Origin: Stenotrophomonas maltophilia
GTDB lineage: Bacteria; Pseudomonadota; Gammaproteobacteria; Xanthomonadales; Xanthomonadaceae
Reading direction: 5' to 3'
Assembly (NCBI RefSeq): GCF_004684085.1
Contig: NZ_SRHZ01000088.1
Location: 1 to 64,000, forward strand
DNA: 64,000 bases
Positions 52,012 through 61,194 of the stretch are shown piece by piece. Positions within the stretch are counted from its first letter, which is position 1; each line of letters opens with the position of its first letter. Under the pieces are notes generated by a model. That model saw only the letters and a program-made list of their open reading frames with translations, made no database searches and was not told the DNA's origin. The translations under genes and the position numbers were made by a program.

Positions 52012-52155
52012 CGGGGTTCTCTCCTGGCAGGGGTGCGGCGCAAAAAGTGAGCGCGTGGGCGTTCGGCGGGCAAAACGCTCCCGGGCCACGGCCCCCACAG
52101 TCGTGGTGAAGCCGTAGTCGGAATGGGCGGGGGGAGGAGCGGTGTTACGAGGGGG

Positions 52156-55100
52156 TCATGGGGCGACGATGCTGGCGGAGTCGCCCTCCTGGCCGATCAG
52201 CACGGCGTTGGCCCAGTTGGCACAGACCTGGGCGGGTTGGCTGCCCTGCGCACCCAGCGTGCGCAGGCTCAGGGTGGAAAGGCCTCGGATGTCCAGCTCC
52301 GGCTTGACCACGCCGGGCGCCTTCACCAGGCCACTGTCGTACAGCAGGCGGTTGTCACCCCAGACCTGGAACTGCAGGCCACCGGCAGTGCGGCAGGCGT
52401 CGTCGATGCCGAGGTCGGCGCGCAGCAGGTGCCAGCCGCCCTGCAGGCGCAGGTCGATGCGGCTGGTGGCACCGACGCCCAGGCCACGGCGGAACTGCAG
52501 GCCGTTCATGCGCATGCCGGCGTCGCCACGGAACGACTGGTCGGTGCGCACCTGGCTGGCCAGCGCGGCCGGCACCGGCAGCTCGGAGAGATAGCGCTGC
52601 CGGGCCGGTCGCTCCGGTTCCTGGTGTTCAAGAATGTGGAAGGTGGACAGCGCGATCGGGCCGACGTCGCGCGGCTGCAGCGCATCGAAGGCGCGGGCGC
52701 TGCCCTGTGCGGCCGTGACCATCGGGTCGGTACTGCTGGCGCCGTCGCCTTCGGGGTTCTGCACGCTCAGCACGCGGAAGCGCAGCAGGCGGCCGGCGTG
52801 GGCCGGGAAGTCGATGCGCTGCACGCCTTCCTTCAGCTGCAGGCGGCCACGGGCGATCGGCTCGCCCCACTCGCCGTTGCTGTCACCCAGGTAGACCTCG
52901 TAGTCGCGTACCTGGCCGTGCTTCCAGTTCTTGTCGTTGCGTGGCGCGATGTCGATGCCATCGATCATCCTGCGCTCGCCGAAGCCCACCACCCATTCGT
53001 GGGCACCGGTGCGCACGGCCTGGTTACGCACACTGCGGAACCAGGTGGCCGGATCGTCGTCGAAGGCATTTTCCAGCGCATGGCCGGGTTCTTCGGCCGG
53101 GCGGTTGACCACCAGCAGGCTGTCGGCCGGCAGTTCGCGGCCCAGCACCGGCGCAGCCGGATAGGCATCGTCGGCCACCGCCGCAGCCACCGCGAAGTCC
53201 AGTTGCAGCTGCAGCGGCTGGCGGATGTCCTGGGTGGTGGTACGCACGTGCAGCGTGCCACGGCGCTCCTTGGCATCGAAGTACCAGCCTTCGCTGGCGC
53301 CGTTGAAGGCGGCGGCATCGGCCAACGCGGGCAGCGCGCGGCCACCGGCCTGCACCACACGCGGCGCCTGCCGGCTGAGCACGCGCAGGCCATAGCGACG
53401 CTGCGCCAGCTGGCCGTTGTACTGGCCCTGCACCGCATCGATCTGCACCTGCACCGGGCCACTACCCTGCACCGGCGCCTGCACGGTGATCTTCTGCGTG
53501 CTCGACTCGCCCTGCTGGTAGCGGCGCGTGTTGCCATCGTCTTCGTACAGCGTGTACTGCGAATCACCCTGCGGGTACAGGTCGAAGGTCACCTCATCGA
53601 GGGGTTTCTCGCCGTCAAACAGCATCGACGGGTACATCGGCAGGATGGCACCGGCGCGCACGAACACCGGCAGCGTGGCCAGGTCCACCTGGCGGTCCAG
53701 CTGACGGCCATCGGCGGTGGCCTGCACGCGGCGGCCATCCCAGTAGTCGATCCAGCCGCCGGCGGGCAGATGGATGTCGCGGCGCCAACCACGGCTGGCC
53801 GCCTGGCTGCGGTACACCGGCGCCACCAGCAGGTCGCGGCCGAGCAGGAACTGGTACTTGTAGGTCTCATCCTGCGCGTGCGGATCGCGCGGGTTGTCCC
53901 ACATCAGGCCACGCACCGGCGGCGCGCCGGTCTGTGCAGCCTCGTGCACCAGGCCGTACATGTATGGGGTCAGGCGCATCTTCAACTTCAGGTAGTCGCG
54001 GTTGATGCTGCGATAGGGCTCGTCGTACCACCACGGGTGCTTGCGTGCGTTCGACGACCAGCCGCTCATGCCCATCAGCACCGGGGTGAACGCCTTCCAC
54101 TGCAGGTCGCGGGTGAAGGTTTCGGCGCTGCCGCCGAAGATCGCATCGACATCGCCGCTGGCGTAGGCCATGCCGGACAGGCCCGAACCGACCAGGGTCG
54201 GCACGTGCCAGCGGATGTAATCCCAGCTGCTGCTCTGGTCGCCGGTCCAGGCCACCGCATAGCGCTGGATGCCGGCCCAGCCCATCACCGTCCACAGGAA
54301 CGGGCGCGAATCGGAATTGTCGAGGATGCCGTTGAATGCCTGACGGTTGGCATCCATCGCGAACTGGTAGCCCTTGCCGGTCCAGGCCACGTCCAGCTTC
54401 TGCACGCGGCTGCCGGCCTTGCCCACTTCCCAGGCGATCTTGTCGACGCCGTTCTCGGTCCACAGACCGGTGCGGAAACCGTACTTGGCCAGGCCCTGCA
54501 CGGTTTCCGGCAGTTTCTTGTAGCCACAGCCGTAGCCGTCGTTCGGCAGGATCCAGCCACCGGGCATGTCGTGGGCGCGGTACTGCTTGGCCACGCTGTC
54601 GATCACGTCGGGCGTGGTGCCGGTCGGGCCATCGCTCCAGCCTTCGGGGACGGTGCCGGGCTTCTTGCTGTTGTCGCCATCGTTGTAGCAATCAGCATCG
54701 CCGTAGGACAGCGCCCAGCGCGCGACCATGTTGGGGCGGCCGGTCAGCTGGGTGTAGCGCTCGATCAGCTTCGGCAGGTCGGCGCCGACGAAGTAGTACG
54801 CATCGAAGCGGTCTTCGCGGTGCAGCAGCGTGACCTGGTCGGCCTCGCGCAGATCGTAGCTGCCATCGCTCCAGGTATTGCGCAGCATGCCCCAGCCACG
54901 GCTGCTCAGCAGCATCGGTGCGGGGCTGGGGCGGTCGCCCTCTTCCCAACCGCCGGAATAGGACACTTCCAGCTCGCGGCCCTTGAACTGGTAACGACCG
55001 TTCTGCTGGCCGCCACCGAAGTAGCCTTCATCGGCCTGCGAGGACAGCACCTGCACGCTCTGCGCGGCATCCAGGTCCAGCGGCTGCAGTTCCTGCCACA

Positions 55101-55515
55101 GCGTGGTGGGCTGGCCGTTGTCCAGGCGTTCCAGGCGCATGCGCAGCGGCTGCCGCTGTACATGCAGCACCAGTGCATCGGTGCGCACGCGGATTTCCTG
55201 CGCGTCTTCTTCCAGCTGCGCCTGCACGTTCGCCTTGGGCTGCGGCAGCACGATCGGTGCAGCCTTGTCGCCGGCACCGGTCAGCGTGCCGTTGCGGCCG
55301 GCCTGCACGCGGATGATGTCGGTGGCCGGCAGTTCGATGCGGATGCGCGCGCCCTTGTCGGTCTGCAGGTCCCAGCCCTGCACGCCGTCGCGGCTGGCGC
55401 TGGCGGCGACCGAACGCAGGTTGCCGACCGGCTCGGCCCGGGCCGGCATGGACGCCAGCATCAATGCCGGCAACAGGGCCAGCATCAGCGGCGAGCGACG
55501 AACGCAGATTTCCAC
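52156..55515 (-). CDS. Exported GH31-family glycosidase with CBM32-like and NPCBM modules
   Basis: A 1119-residue secreted enzyme starting at a GTG at 55515 with GGGAG five bases upstream. Signal peptide about 1-27; N-terminal GH31 beta-sandwich about 40-250; catalytic barrel about 260-560; a discoidin/CBM32-like module about 775-890; a C-terminal NPCBM module about 990-1119. The usual GH31 nucleophile motif is replaced by KLDVAWTG (D375), with D426 in WTGDQSS as probable acid/base. This is the pattern I associate with GH31 alpha-N-acetylgalactosaminidases. NPCBM modules often accompany alpha-Gal/GalNAc enzymes. It heads the leftward arm, divergent from agaS. Confidence 0.88.
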   Translation of the reverse strand: MEICVRRSPLMLALLPALMLASMPARAEPVGNLRSVAASASRDGVQGWDLQTDKGARIRIELPATDIIRVQAGRNGTLTGAGDKAAPIVLPQPKANVQAQLEEDAQEIRVRTDALVLHVQRQPLRMRLERLDNGQPTTLWQELQPLDLDAAQSVQVLSSQADEGYFGGGQQNGRYQFKGRELEVSYSGGWEEGDRPSPAPMLLSSRGWGMLRNTWSDGSYDLREADQVTLLHREDRFDAYYFVGADLPKLIERYTQLTGRPNMVARWALSYGDADCYNDGDNSKKPGTVPEGWSDGPTGTTPDVIDSVAKQYRAHDMPGGWILPNDGYGCGYKKLPETVQGLAKYGFRTGLWTENGVDKIAWEVGKAGSRVQKLDVAWTGKGYQFAMDANRQAFNGILDNSDSRPFLWTVMGWAGIQRYAVAWTGDQSSSWDYIRWHVPTLVGSGLSGMAYASGDVDAIFGGSAETFTRDLQWKAFTPVLMGMSGWSSNARKHPWWYDEPYRSINRDYLKLKMRLTPYMYGLVHEAAQTGAPPVRGLMWDNPRDPHAQDETYKYQFLLGRDLLVAPVYRSQAASRGWRRDIHLPAGGWIDYWDGRRVQATADGRQLDRQVDLATLPVFVRAGAILPMYPSMLFDGEKPLDEVTFDLYPQGDSQYTLYEDDGNTRRYQQGESSTQKITVQAPVQGSGPVQVQIDAVQGQYNGQLAQRRYGLRVLSRQAPRVVQAGGRALPALADAAAFNGASEGWYFDAKERRGTLHVRTTTQDIRQPLQLQLDFAVAAAVADDAYPAAPVLGRELPADSLLVVNRPAEEPGHALENAFDDDPATWFRSVRNQAVRTGAHEWVVGFGERRMIDGIDIAPRNDKNWKHGQVRDYEVYLGDSNGEWGEPIARGRLQLKEGVQRIDFPAHAGRLLRFRVLSVQNPEGDGASSTDPMVTAAQGSARAFDALQPRDVGPIALSTFHILEHQEPERPARQRYLSELPVPAALASQVRTDQSFRGDAGMRMNGLQFRRGLGVGATSRIDLRLQGGWHLLRADLGIDDACRTAGGLQFQVWGDNRLLYDSGLVKAPGVVKPELDIRGLSTLSLRTLGAQGSQPAQVCANWANAVLIGQEGDSASIVAP

Positions 55516-55837
55516 ACGGACTCCCAACCCGTTCACCGGGCGTTTCGAAAGCGGTTGGGCCGACTCTAGGGCAGCGATTCGAAAGATGTCAACAAATTGA
55601 AAGGAAAAAGGAAGATATATTCCATTGAAACGAAAGTTGTTGCATTGCAATACTTTGTGTAAGCGCTTGCAGCCGCCTGTTAAGCATTGTGCGATACGGC
55701 ATCTGGCCCTTCCTTTCGTTTTCCTGGGCACCTCGCAGCGGGAAAAGCCGCCTCGCTATTTTCTTTCTTTTTACTTTCGATGTTTGACATTTCGAAAGAA
55801 AACGCAGATGGTGCGCTGGCCCAACTGGAACCTCTGA
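55516..55837. promoter_or_regulatory. Divergent control region of the GalNAc locus
   Basis: This AT-rich 322-bp region carries repeated CTTTC/GAAAG pentamers: GAAAG at 55581, 55599, 55632 and 55794, CTTTC at 55713, 55763 and 55774. They are partly in direct repeats as in DeoR-family AgaR operators. Near the centre lies a near-perfect palindrome TGTAAGCGCTTGCA (55658-55671) of the type bound by LacI-family regulators. Control of both arms by the locus-encoded AgaR, with a possible second regulator encoded elsewhere, is inferred. Confidence 0.6.
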
Positions 55838-56992
55838 ATGGACGTCACCCTGCTTTCCGATGTGTCCGCCTGGCAGCGCCTTGGCGGAGCCGATACCGCT
55901 ACCGAAATCGCTCAGCAGCCTGCGCTGTGGGACGCCCTCGCACAGGACCTGTCGCGTGCCCGCGACCGCCTGCAGGCCTTCCTCGGCGACAGCCTCAACG
56001 ATCCCAATCAGCGCGTGCTGTTCACCGGCGCCGGCAGCTCCGGCTTCATCGCCGAAATGGTGGCCGACGCGATCAATGCGCAGTGGCCGGCCGATGTGCG
56101 CGTGGTGCACACCACCAGCCTGCTGACCCACCCGGCGCTGTACCTGCAGCGCGACCGCCCGACCCTGCTGGTCTCGTTCGGCCGCAGCGGTTCCAGCCCG
56201 GAAAGCGTGGCGGCAGTGGACCGCGTGCGCAGCGACGTGGATGACGCACGCTTCCTCGACATCACCTGCAACGCCGATGGCGAACTGGCCCGTCGTGGCG
56301 CCGGCCGTGCCGATACCTGCACCCTGCTGATGCCGTCGGCCAGCTGTGATCGCGCCTTCGCCATGACCAGCAGCCTGACCTGCATGCTGCTGGCCGCACT
56401 GACCGTGTTCGATCGTTCGCCATGGGATGCGCGCGTGGCGCGCCTGAAACAGATCGCCGCGCTGGCCCGCGAAGGCCAGGCGCAGTGGGATGCACCGGTG
56501 GCGGCGCTGGCGCAGCGCCCGTTCAACCGCATCATCTACCTCGGCAGCGGCCCGCTGGAAGCGCTGGCACGCGAGTGCGCGCTGAAGGTGCTGGAACTGA
56601 CCGCCGGCCGCGTGCTGGCGCTGGCCAACACCCCGCTGGGCTTCCGTCATGGCCCGAAGTCGACGCTGGATGGCAACACCCTGGTGGTGGTGGTGCGCAG
56701 CGTGCAGCCGCTGGCGCGCCGCTACGAACAGGACCTGCTGGAAGAACTGCGCCGCGACGGCGTGGCCGGCCAGGTACTGGCGATCGGCCCGCATTCGGAC
56801 ATTGGCGCCGATGACGAATACACCCTCATCGTGCCGGCACTGGACGATCCGTGGCTGGCGCCGGTGTGGCTGGGCTTCGCGCAGCTGTTCGCGCTGCAGC
56901 GCTCGGCCGCGCTTGGCCTGACCCCGGACAACCCGTTCCCGGACGGCACCGTCAACCGCGTCGTCAAGGGCGTCACCATCCACCATGGCTGA
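55838..56992 (+). CDS. agaS: SIS-domain galactosamine-6-phosphate deaminase/isomerase
   Basis: A 384-residue protein with two SIS (sugar isomerase) domains, about 45-190 and 210-370, matching AgaS. It converts galactosamine-6-phosphate to tagatose-6-phosphate and ammonia. Substrate-loop signatures are LFTGAGSSGFIAE and VSFGRSGSSPESVA in the first domain and YLGSGPLEALARECALKVLE and GFRHGPKS in the second. It is the first gene of the rightward arm and overlaps agaK by eight bases. Confidence 0.9.
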   Translation: MDVTLLSDVSAWQRLGGADTATEIAQQPALWDALAQDLSRARDRLQAFLGDSLNDPNQRVLFTGAGSSGFIAEMVADAINAQWPADVRVVHTTSLLTHPALYLQRDRPTLLVSFGRSGSSPESVAAVDRVRSDVDDARFLDITCNADGELARRGAGRADTCTLLMPSASCDRAFAMTSSLTCMLLAALTVFDRSPWDARVARLKQIAALAREGQAQWDAPVAALAQRPFNRIIYLGSGPLEALARECALKVLELTAGRVLALANTPLGFRHGPKSTLDGNTLVVVVRSVQPLARRYEQDLLEELRRDGVAGQVLAIGPHSDIGADDEYTLIVPALDDPWLAPVWLGFAQLFALQRSAALGLTPDNPFPDGTVNRVVKGVTIHHG

Positions 56993-57923
56993 GCTGATCG
57001 CCCACGCCTGCTACGGCATCGACATCGGCGGCACCAAGATCGAGCTGGTGGCGTGCGATGCGGCGATGCAGGTCACCTGGCGCCGCCGCGTGGGCACCCC
57101 GCAGGGCGACTACGACGGCTTCCTGCAGGCGGTGGTCGCGCTGGTGGCCGAGGCGGACGCCACGCTCGGCCGCAGCGATGCGGCCATCGGCATCGCCCTG
57201 CCCGGCGTGCGTGACCGCCGCAGCGGCCGCCAGCTCAGCGCGAACGTGCCTGCACTGACTGGCCAATGCGTGGCGCAGGATCTGCAGGCGCGCCTGCAGC
57301 GTCCGTTGCACTTCGGCAACGATCTGCAGTGTTTTGCTTTGTCTGAAGCACACGGCGGTGCCGCCGACGGCTACCCCAGCATGTTCGGCGCCATCCTCGG
57401 CACCGGTGCCGGCGGTGGTTTCTGCCTGCAGGGCCGGCTGCTGTCCGGCTTCAACGGCCTGGCCGGCGAATGGGGCCACTGGAGCGTGCCCGGCCATCTG
57501 CTGCAGCGCCACGGCCTGCCGCTGCTGGACTGCGGCTGCGGCCTGCAGGGCTGCGTGGAGCGCTATGTGTCCGGCAGCGGTGTAGCGATGATCGAACGTC
57601 ATCTCGGTGGCAGCGCCACCGACGCCAGCGCGGTGATTGCCTTGGCCGAAGCCGGCGATGCGCGTGCGCGCAAGGCGCTGGACATCCACCGCGATCTGCT
57701 CGGCCACAGCCTGGCCGCACTGGTGCTGGCGCTGGACCCGCACGTGATCGTGCTCGGCGGCGGCCTTTCCCAGTATGCGCCGCTGTACCAGCAGCTGCCT
57801 GCAGCCATTGCCGCGCATCTGTTCAACGGTGTGCAGGTACCGCCCATCGTTCCGCCGCGCTTCGGCGATGCCGGTGGCGCACGTGGTGCCGCTCTGCTCG
57901 CCTGCCAACCCTCGTTTTCCTGA
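56985..57923 (+). CDS. agaK: ROK-family N-acetylgalactosamine kinase
   Basis: A 312-residue ROK sugar kinase: phosphate loop YGIDIGGTKIEL (residues 10-21), catalytic Asp in HFGNDLQCF, ROK signature GAILGTGAGGGF and the zinc-binding CxCGxxGC motif in LDCGCGLQGCVERY. Locus context, with agaS and a 6-phosphate deacetylase and no phosphotransferase system, points to phosphorylation of GalNAc imported by a permease. An N-acetylglucosamine kinase role is the main alternative. It overlaps agaS by eight bases and precedes agaZ by 17. Confidence 0.88.
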   Translation: MAELIAHACYGIDIGGTKIELVACDAAMQVTWRRRVGTPQGDYDGFLQAVVALVAEADATLGRSDAAIGIALPGVRDRRSGRQLSANVPALTGQCVAQDLQARLQRPLHFGNDLQCFALSEAHGGAADGYPSMFGAILGTGAGGGFCLQGRLLSGFNGLAGEWGHWSVPGHLLQRHGLPLLDCGCGLQGCVERYVSGSGVAMIERHLGGSATDASAVIALAEAGDARARKALDIHRDLLGHSLAALVLALDPHVIVLGGGLSQYAPLYQQLPAAIAAHLFNGVQVPPIVPPRFGDAGGARGAALLACQPSFS

Positions 57924-57940
57924 TTGACCGGAGCTTGACC

Positions 57941-59275
57941 ATGTCCCCGTTGCAGACTCTGCTTGCCTCCCACCGCACCGGTGCCAACGTCGGCCTGTAC
58001 AGCGTCTGCTGCAGCAATGAGCAGGTGCTGCGCGCGGCCATGCACGTGGCCCTGGCACATGGCACCGTGCTGCTGATCGAGGCGACCTCCAACCAGGTCG
58101 ACCAGTTCGGCGGCTACACCGGCATGACCCCGCCGCAGTACCGCGATTACGTCGGTACCCTGGCCGACGAAGAAGGCTTCCCGCGCGAGCGGCTGATCCT
58201 GGGTGGCGACCACCTCGGCCCAAATGCCTGGCAGAAGCGCCCGGCCGCCGAAGCGATGACCCACGCCCGCGTGCTGATCGAAGCCTACGTCGCCGCCGGT
58301 TTCCACAAGATCCATCTGGACTGCAGCATGTCCTGCGCGGATGACCCGGTGCCGCTGCCCGATGCCATCGTCGCCGCGCGTTCGGCCGAGCTGGCTGAAA
58401 TCGCCGAGCGCACCGCCGGCGAACATGGCTTGCCGCCGCCGGTCTACGTGATCGGTACCGAAGTACCGATCCCCGGCGGCGAAGCCTCGCTTGCAGAGGG
58501 CCTGCAGGTGACCACGCCGGTCGCCGCCGCGCAGACCCTGGCCATCCACCAGCAGGCGTTCGACACGCCGCAGCTGCGCGATGCATGGCAGCGCGTGATC
58601 GCGATGGTGGTGCAGCCGGGCGTGGACTTCGACCACAGCAGCGTGCACGAATACGACGCGGCCGCCGCCAGCACGCTGGCCGGTTTCCTCGAACAGCAGC
58701 CGCGCATCGTGTTCGAAGCACACTCCACCGACTACCAGCGCGAAAGCGGCCTGCACGCGCTGGTGCGCGACCACTTCGCCATCCTCAAGGTCGGCCCGGC
58801 GGCCACCTTCGCCTACCGCGAAGCGCTGTTCGCGCTGGCCGCGATCGAGGCCGAGCTGCTGCCGGCCGCGCAGTGCTCGCGCCTGCCGCAGGTGCTGGAC
58901 GAGGTGATGGTGGCGCAGCCGAAGTACTGGCAGTCCTACTACCAGGGCGATGATGCCGCGCTGCGCCTGCTGCGCAGCTACTCCTTCAGCGACCGTTGCC
59001 GCTACTACTGGGGCGAGCCGGCGCTGCTGCAGGCGGTGCAGACCCTGTTCGCCAATCTGGAACAGCATGCGCCGCCGCTGGTCCTGCTCAGCCAGTACCT
59101 GCCCGAGCAGTACCGCGCCGTGCGCGAAGGCAGCCTGGCCAACACCCCCACCGCACTGGTGCAGCACCGTATCGGCCTGTGCCTGGGCGAGTACGCCCGC
59201 GCCTGCAGCGCCAACCAGGCCGGAACCCGCACGCAGAACGCAGGCTCGGCTGCCGGCGTTCCTGCGAACGGCTAA
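57941..59275 (+). CDS. agaZ: Tagatose-bisphosphate aldolase subunit AgaZ/GatZ-type
   Basis: A 444-residue protein of the KbaZ/GatZ/AgaZ family. Conserved blocks are LLIEATSNQVDQFGGYTGM, LGGDHLGPNAWQ, KIHLDCSMSCADD, VIGTEVPIPGGE and FEAHSTDYQ. Such proteins are described as the non-catalytic subunit of class II tagatose-1,6-bisphosphate aldolase; other roles in the tagatose step have been proposed. No catalytic aldolase subunit (agaY-like) and no separate tagatose-6-phosphate kinase lies in the window. GGAG precedes the ATG at 57941. The C-terminal 20 residues are Ala/Thr-rich and weakly conserved. Confidence 0.88.
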   Translation: MSPLQTLLASHRTGANVGLYSVCCSNEQVLRAAMHVALAHGTVLLIEATSNQVDQFGGYTGMTPPQYRDYVGTLADEEGFPRERLILGGDHLGPNAWQKRPAAEAMTHARVLIEAYVAAGFHKIHLDCSMSCADDPVPLPDAIVAARSAELAEIAERTAGEHGLPPPVYVIGTEVPIPGGEASLAEGLQVTTPVAAAQTLAIHQQAFDTPQLRDAWQRVIAMVVQPGVDFDHSSVHEYDAAAASTLAGFLEQQPRIVFEAHSTDYQRESGLHALVRDHFAILKVGPAATFAYREALFALAAIEAELLPAAQCSRLPQVLDEVMVAQPKYWQSYYQGDDAALRLLRSYSFSDRCRYYWGEPALLQAVQTLFANLEQHAPPLVLLSQYLPEQYRAVREGSLANTPTALVQHRIGLCLGEYARACSANQAGTRTQNAGSAAGVPANG

Positions 59276-59302
59276 TCTCTACCTTTTCCCGCGAAACCGA
59301 GA

Positions 59303-60085
59303 ATGGCCATGCGCAACACCCGCTCCCGTCGGCAACAGATCCTGCAGCTGCTGATCGAGCACGGCTCGGTGCAGGTGGCCGATCTGGTCGAGCGCTTCGG
59401 CGTGTCGGCGGTGACCATCCGTGCCGACCTGACCCACTTCGAGTCGCAGGGCCTGGCCAACCGAACCCATGGCGGCGCCACGCTGGTACGTACGCCGCCG
59501 CAGGAACAGGACATCCATGAAAAGGATGCGCTGAACCTTCCGCTGAAAGAATCGATCGGCGCGCGCGCCGCGCGCCTGGTGCAGCCCGGCGACAACATCA
59601 TCATCGACTCCGGCTCGACCACGATGACGCTTGCACGCCATCTGCGCGCGCATCGCGACGTGACGGTGATGACCAACGGCCTGAACATTGCCTGGGAACT
59701 GGCCAATGCAGGGGGCATCACCGTGCTGCTGACCGGCGGCCTGCTGCGCCAGCAGTCGCTGTCGCTGCAGGGCAGCCAGGCCGAAGCCAGCCTCAACTCG
59801 TACAGCTTCGACACCCTGTTCCTGGGCGTGGATGGCCTGGACCTGCAGTTCGGGCTGACCACCCATGACGAGGCCGAAGCCCGCCTCAATCACCGCATGG
59901 TCGAACGTGCGCGCCGCATCGTAGTGCTGACCGACGCCTCCAAGTTCGGCCGCGTCAGCCTGCACCGCATCGCACTCCTCGATCAGATCCACGCCATCAT
60001 CACCGACGCCGGCATCGACGACGCAACCCGTGAAGGGCTGCAGCGGTTGGGCATTGAAGTGATCATCGCCGAGCCCGCCGCATGA
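59303..60085 (+). CDS. agaR: DeoR-family regulator of the GalNAc locus
   Basis: A 260-residue DeoR-family repressor: N-terminal winged helix (about 8-60, with VADLVERFGVSAVTIRADL and the family signature NRTHGGA), then a sugar-phosphate-binding domain (about 80-250) with IIIDSGSTTMTLA, MTNGLNIAWELA and FLGVDGLD. Gene position between agaZ and the deacetylase supports AgaR, which responds to GalNAc or GalN phosphates and binds CTTTC-type repeats. Those are abundant in the divergent control region. An in-frame ATG two codons downstream is an alternative start. It overlaps the deacetylase gene by four bases. Confidence 0.9.
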   Translation: MAMRNTRSRRQQILQLLIEHGSVQVADLVERFGVSAVTIRADLTHFESQGLANRTHGGATLVRTPPQEQDIHEKDALNLPLKESIGARAARLVQPGDNIIIDSGSTTMTLARHLRAHRDVTVMTNGLNIAWELANAGGITVLLTGGLLRQQSLSLQGSQAEASLNSYSFDTLFLGVDGLDLQFGLTTHDEAEARLNHRMVERARRIVVLTDASKFGRVSLHRIALLDQIHAIITDAGIDDATREGLQRLGIEVIIAEPAA

Positions 60086-61194
60086 CCGACACCCGTTCCC
60101 TGCAGGGCCGCATCCTCACGCCACTGGGTTGGCGGCGTGGCACTGTCCACTTCGATTCGCACGTGCGCCAGCTGCAGGTGGACGACCACAGCGGCGCTGA
60201 CGACCTGCAGCTGCCGGTGATCCTGCCCGGCTTCATCGACCTGCACGTGCACGGTGCGGCCGGCGTGGATCTGATGCAGGGCGGCGAGGTGGCACGCACC
60301 ATCGCCCGCACCCATCTGCGCTTCGGCACCACCACGCTGCTGGCCACCACCATGACCGCCGGGCTGGACGAGATCGAGCACGCGCTGCAGGGTGTGGCCG
60401 CCACCATGGCTGCGCCCGATGCCGAGGCCGCCTGCATCGCCGGCGTGCATCTGGAAGGGCCGTTCATCAGCCCGCAGCGGCTGGGCGCACAACCCAACCG
60501 CACGATCGAGGCGACGCTGGGGCTGGTGCAGCAACTGCATGCGCTGGCGCCGATCAGGGTGATGACGCTGGCACCAGAGATCGGCGAGCACACCGCGCTG
60601 ATACCCGCGCTTTCGGCAATGGGCATCCGTGTGCAGCTGGGCCACAGCGCCGGTACCTACGAAGAGGGTGTTGCTGCGCTGCAGGCAGGTGCGTCCGGCT
60701 TCACCCATCTGTTCAACGGCATGACCGGCGTCGATCACTATCGCCCGGGCATTGCGGCGGCGGCACTGGCGCATGCGCAGTACGCCGAGATCATTCCTGA
60801 CCTGCAGCACATCCATCCCGGCGTGATCCGCTTGGCCGCGCGCGCGATTCCACGCCTGTACGCGGTGACCGACGCCACCGCCGCCACCGGCATGCCCGAT
60901 GGCGAGTACGCGCTGGGCGAACAGCGCGTGCACAAGTGCGGCGGCTGTGTGCGACTGGCCACCGGTTCGCTGGCCGGCAGCGCGCTGACCATGGACCAGG
61001 CGCTGCGCAACCTGGTGCGCGTCGGCCTGGGGCTGGCCGACGCCTCGCAGCGTGTTTCTACTTTCCCGGCCGACTACCTGGGCCTGAGCGATCGCGGCCG
61101 CATCGCGCCCGACGCCCGTGCCGACCTGGTAGTGCTGGATGCGGAACTGCGCTTGCAGCAGGTGGTGGTGGGCGGGCGCGTAGTCGATTTGTAG
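60082..61194 (+). CDS. agaA: N-acetylgalactosamine-6-phosphate deacetylase (NagA/AgaA family)
   Basis: A 370-residue amidohydrolase of the NagA/AgaA family that removes acetate from N-acetyl-amino-sugar 6-phosphates. The metal site is shown by the HxH in GFIDLHVHGAAG (H55, H57), GVHLEGPFI (metal-bridging Glu), LGHSAGTYEEG, FTHLFNGMTG and the catalytic Asp in VTDATAATGMPDG. Sequence alone does not separate GalNAc-6-P from GlcNAc-6-P activity; the neighbours agaS, agaK and agaR favour GalNAc-6-P. Its TAG stop codon is the first part of a GTAG repeat. Confidence 0.88.
   Translation: MTDTRSLQGRILTPLGWRRGTVHFDSHVRQLQVDDHSGADDLQLPVILPGFIDLHVHGAAGVDLMQGGEVARTIARTHLRFGTTTLLATTMTAGLDEIEHALQGVAATMAAPDAEAACIAGVHLEGPFISPQRLGAQPNRTIEATLGLVQQLHALAPIRVMTLAPEIGEHTALIPALSAMGIRVQLGHSAGTYEEGVAALQAGASGFTHLFNGMTGVDHYRPGIAAAALAHAQYAEIIPDLQHIHPGVIRLAARAIPRLYAVTDATAATGMPDGEYALGEQRVHKCGGCVRLATGSLAGSALTMDQALRNLVRVGLGLADASQRVSTFPADYLGLSDRGRIAPDARADLVVLDAELRLQQVVVGGRVVDL

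Noticed and set aside
48988-52050. A rightward frame of 1020 codons opposite the GalNAc-locus receptor gene
   Set aside because: It is the antisense shadow of a clear TonB-dependent receptor; GC-rich third positions keep the opposite frame open. The translation has no recognisable domain.
52123-55569. A rightward frame of 1148 codons opposite the GH31 gene
   Set aside because: Antisense shadow. The leftward frame has a signal peptide, GH31 motifs and binding modules, while this one is Gln/Ala/His-rich noise.
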